From positions 744,001-808,000 of the forward strand of contig NW_020825365.1 in NCBI RefSeq assembly GCF_003286085.1: 64,000 bases of DNA, written 5' to 3'. The translations under genes were made by a program, and so were the position numbers. The DNA comes from Drosophila persimilis (Eukaryota; Arthropoda; Insecta; Diptera; Drosophilidae). The notes under the pieces are model-generated. The model ran no database searches and was not told the DNA's origin. It worked only from the letters and a program-made list of their open reading frames with translations. Shown piece by piece: positions 63,735 through 64,000 of the stretch (the stretch's first letter is position 1; the number at the start of each line of letters is the position of its first letter).

Positions 63735-63846
63735 GAACTCTAAAAAAACACCAGAAACAACGACAGAACAGAAAAATTACCGATATACTCGTACGGGGGG
63801 ATAATAAATAAAAGCATGGCTTTGCATTAAATACATTCTAAATGAG

Positions 63847-63971
63847 CTTATCACCCAGGAATTTGGTATTTAAATGTTATCAGCATTAATGCCCTTATTT
63901 AATAGTCCATGGTGAAGTCTTGCGAGTCAAAATCAGGTTTTTCGTTGCACCGCTGCATTCATTAAGATAAG
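63847..63971. promoter_or_regulatory. GATA-factor-like sites upstream of the phosphatase
   Basis: CTTATC at 63847-63852 (GATAAG on the minus strand), TTATCA at 63877-63882 (TGATAA on the minus strand) and GATAAG at 63966-63971. Drosophila gut enzymes are commonly driven by GATA factors, so the cluster fits a midgut role, but three short matches in 125 AT-rich bases can arise by chance. Confidence 0.3.
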
Positions 63972-64000
63972 ATCGTTAAAGCAAGACAAAGATGGAAGAG

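Larger units (their letters stand above)
63571..64000. other. Upstream region of the phosphatase gene, no gene seen
   Basis: Contains the 5' UTR, the TATA/Inr candidate and the GATA-like sites listed above. No open frame beyond 300 bases with coding character continues to the window edge. Confidence 0.6.

Overview
The window is eukaryotic and almost certainly Drosophila. Introns are short (51-95 bp) with GT/AG ends, a core promoter carries the Drosophila housekeeping motifs, and a 284-residue Syntaxin 7 protein is clearly recognisable. An INE-1/DINE-1-like element and fly-style microsatellites agree with this. I suspect the obscura group from general sequence character, which is inference only. 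If the fly synteny I recall is right (Syx7 and an alkaline phosphatase on Muller element D), the region would be X-linked (XR) in that group. I cannot test this here.

Layout: (1) 1-22,383 is about 22 kb of apparent non-coding DNA with many short microsatellites (GA, CAT, TCGG, CTG and others) and one TIR-bounded INE-1-like relic at 8,633-9,030. I found no convincing gene there. (2) 22,384-23,533 (minus strand) is Syx7, five coding exons, with a Motif 1 + DRE promoter at about 23,917-24,012. (3) 24,047-25,735 holds decayed copies of an AT-rich repeat and a small coding-looking ORF at 25,343. (4) 25,755-58,415 is one head-to-tail satellite array of about 32.7 kb. It has roughly 155 copies of a 164-bp module, of which about 49 also carry a precisely placed 149-bp second module (313-bp long units). 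The array contains nested block duplications, including a tandem 2,510-bp pair. (5) 58,416-61,647 holds diverged relatives of the satellite in both orientations and remnants of at least one gene 3' end with splice acceptor and poly(A) signal. (6) 61,648-63,570 (minus strand) is a complete secreted alkaline phosphatase, four exons, 521 residues, all catalytic and metal ligands present, with a TATA-type promoter upstream.

The two complete genes are not functionally linked. Syx7 is a ubiquitous endosomal Qa-SNARE with a housekeeping promoter. The phosphatase looks like a tissue-specific secreted enzyme. The remarkable element is the satellite between them. Unit arithmetic (164, 313, 477, 641, 805, 2,510, 2,742 and 5,612 bp spacings) shows that the array grew by repeated block duplication, starting from an ancestral long unit that survives as mutated copies in the right flank. 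The many 61-97-codon ORFs inside the array are products of repetition, not genes.
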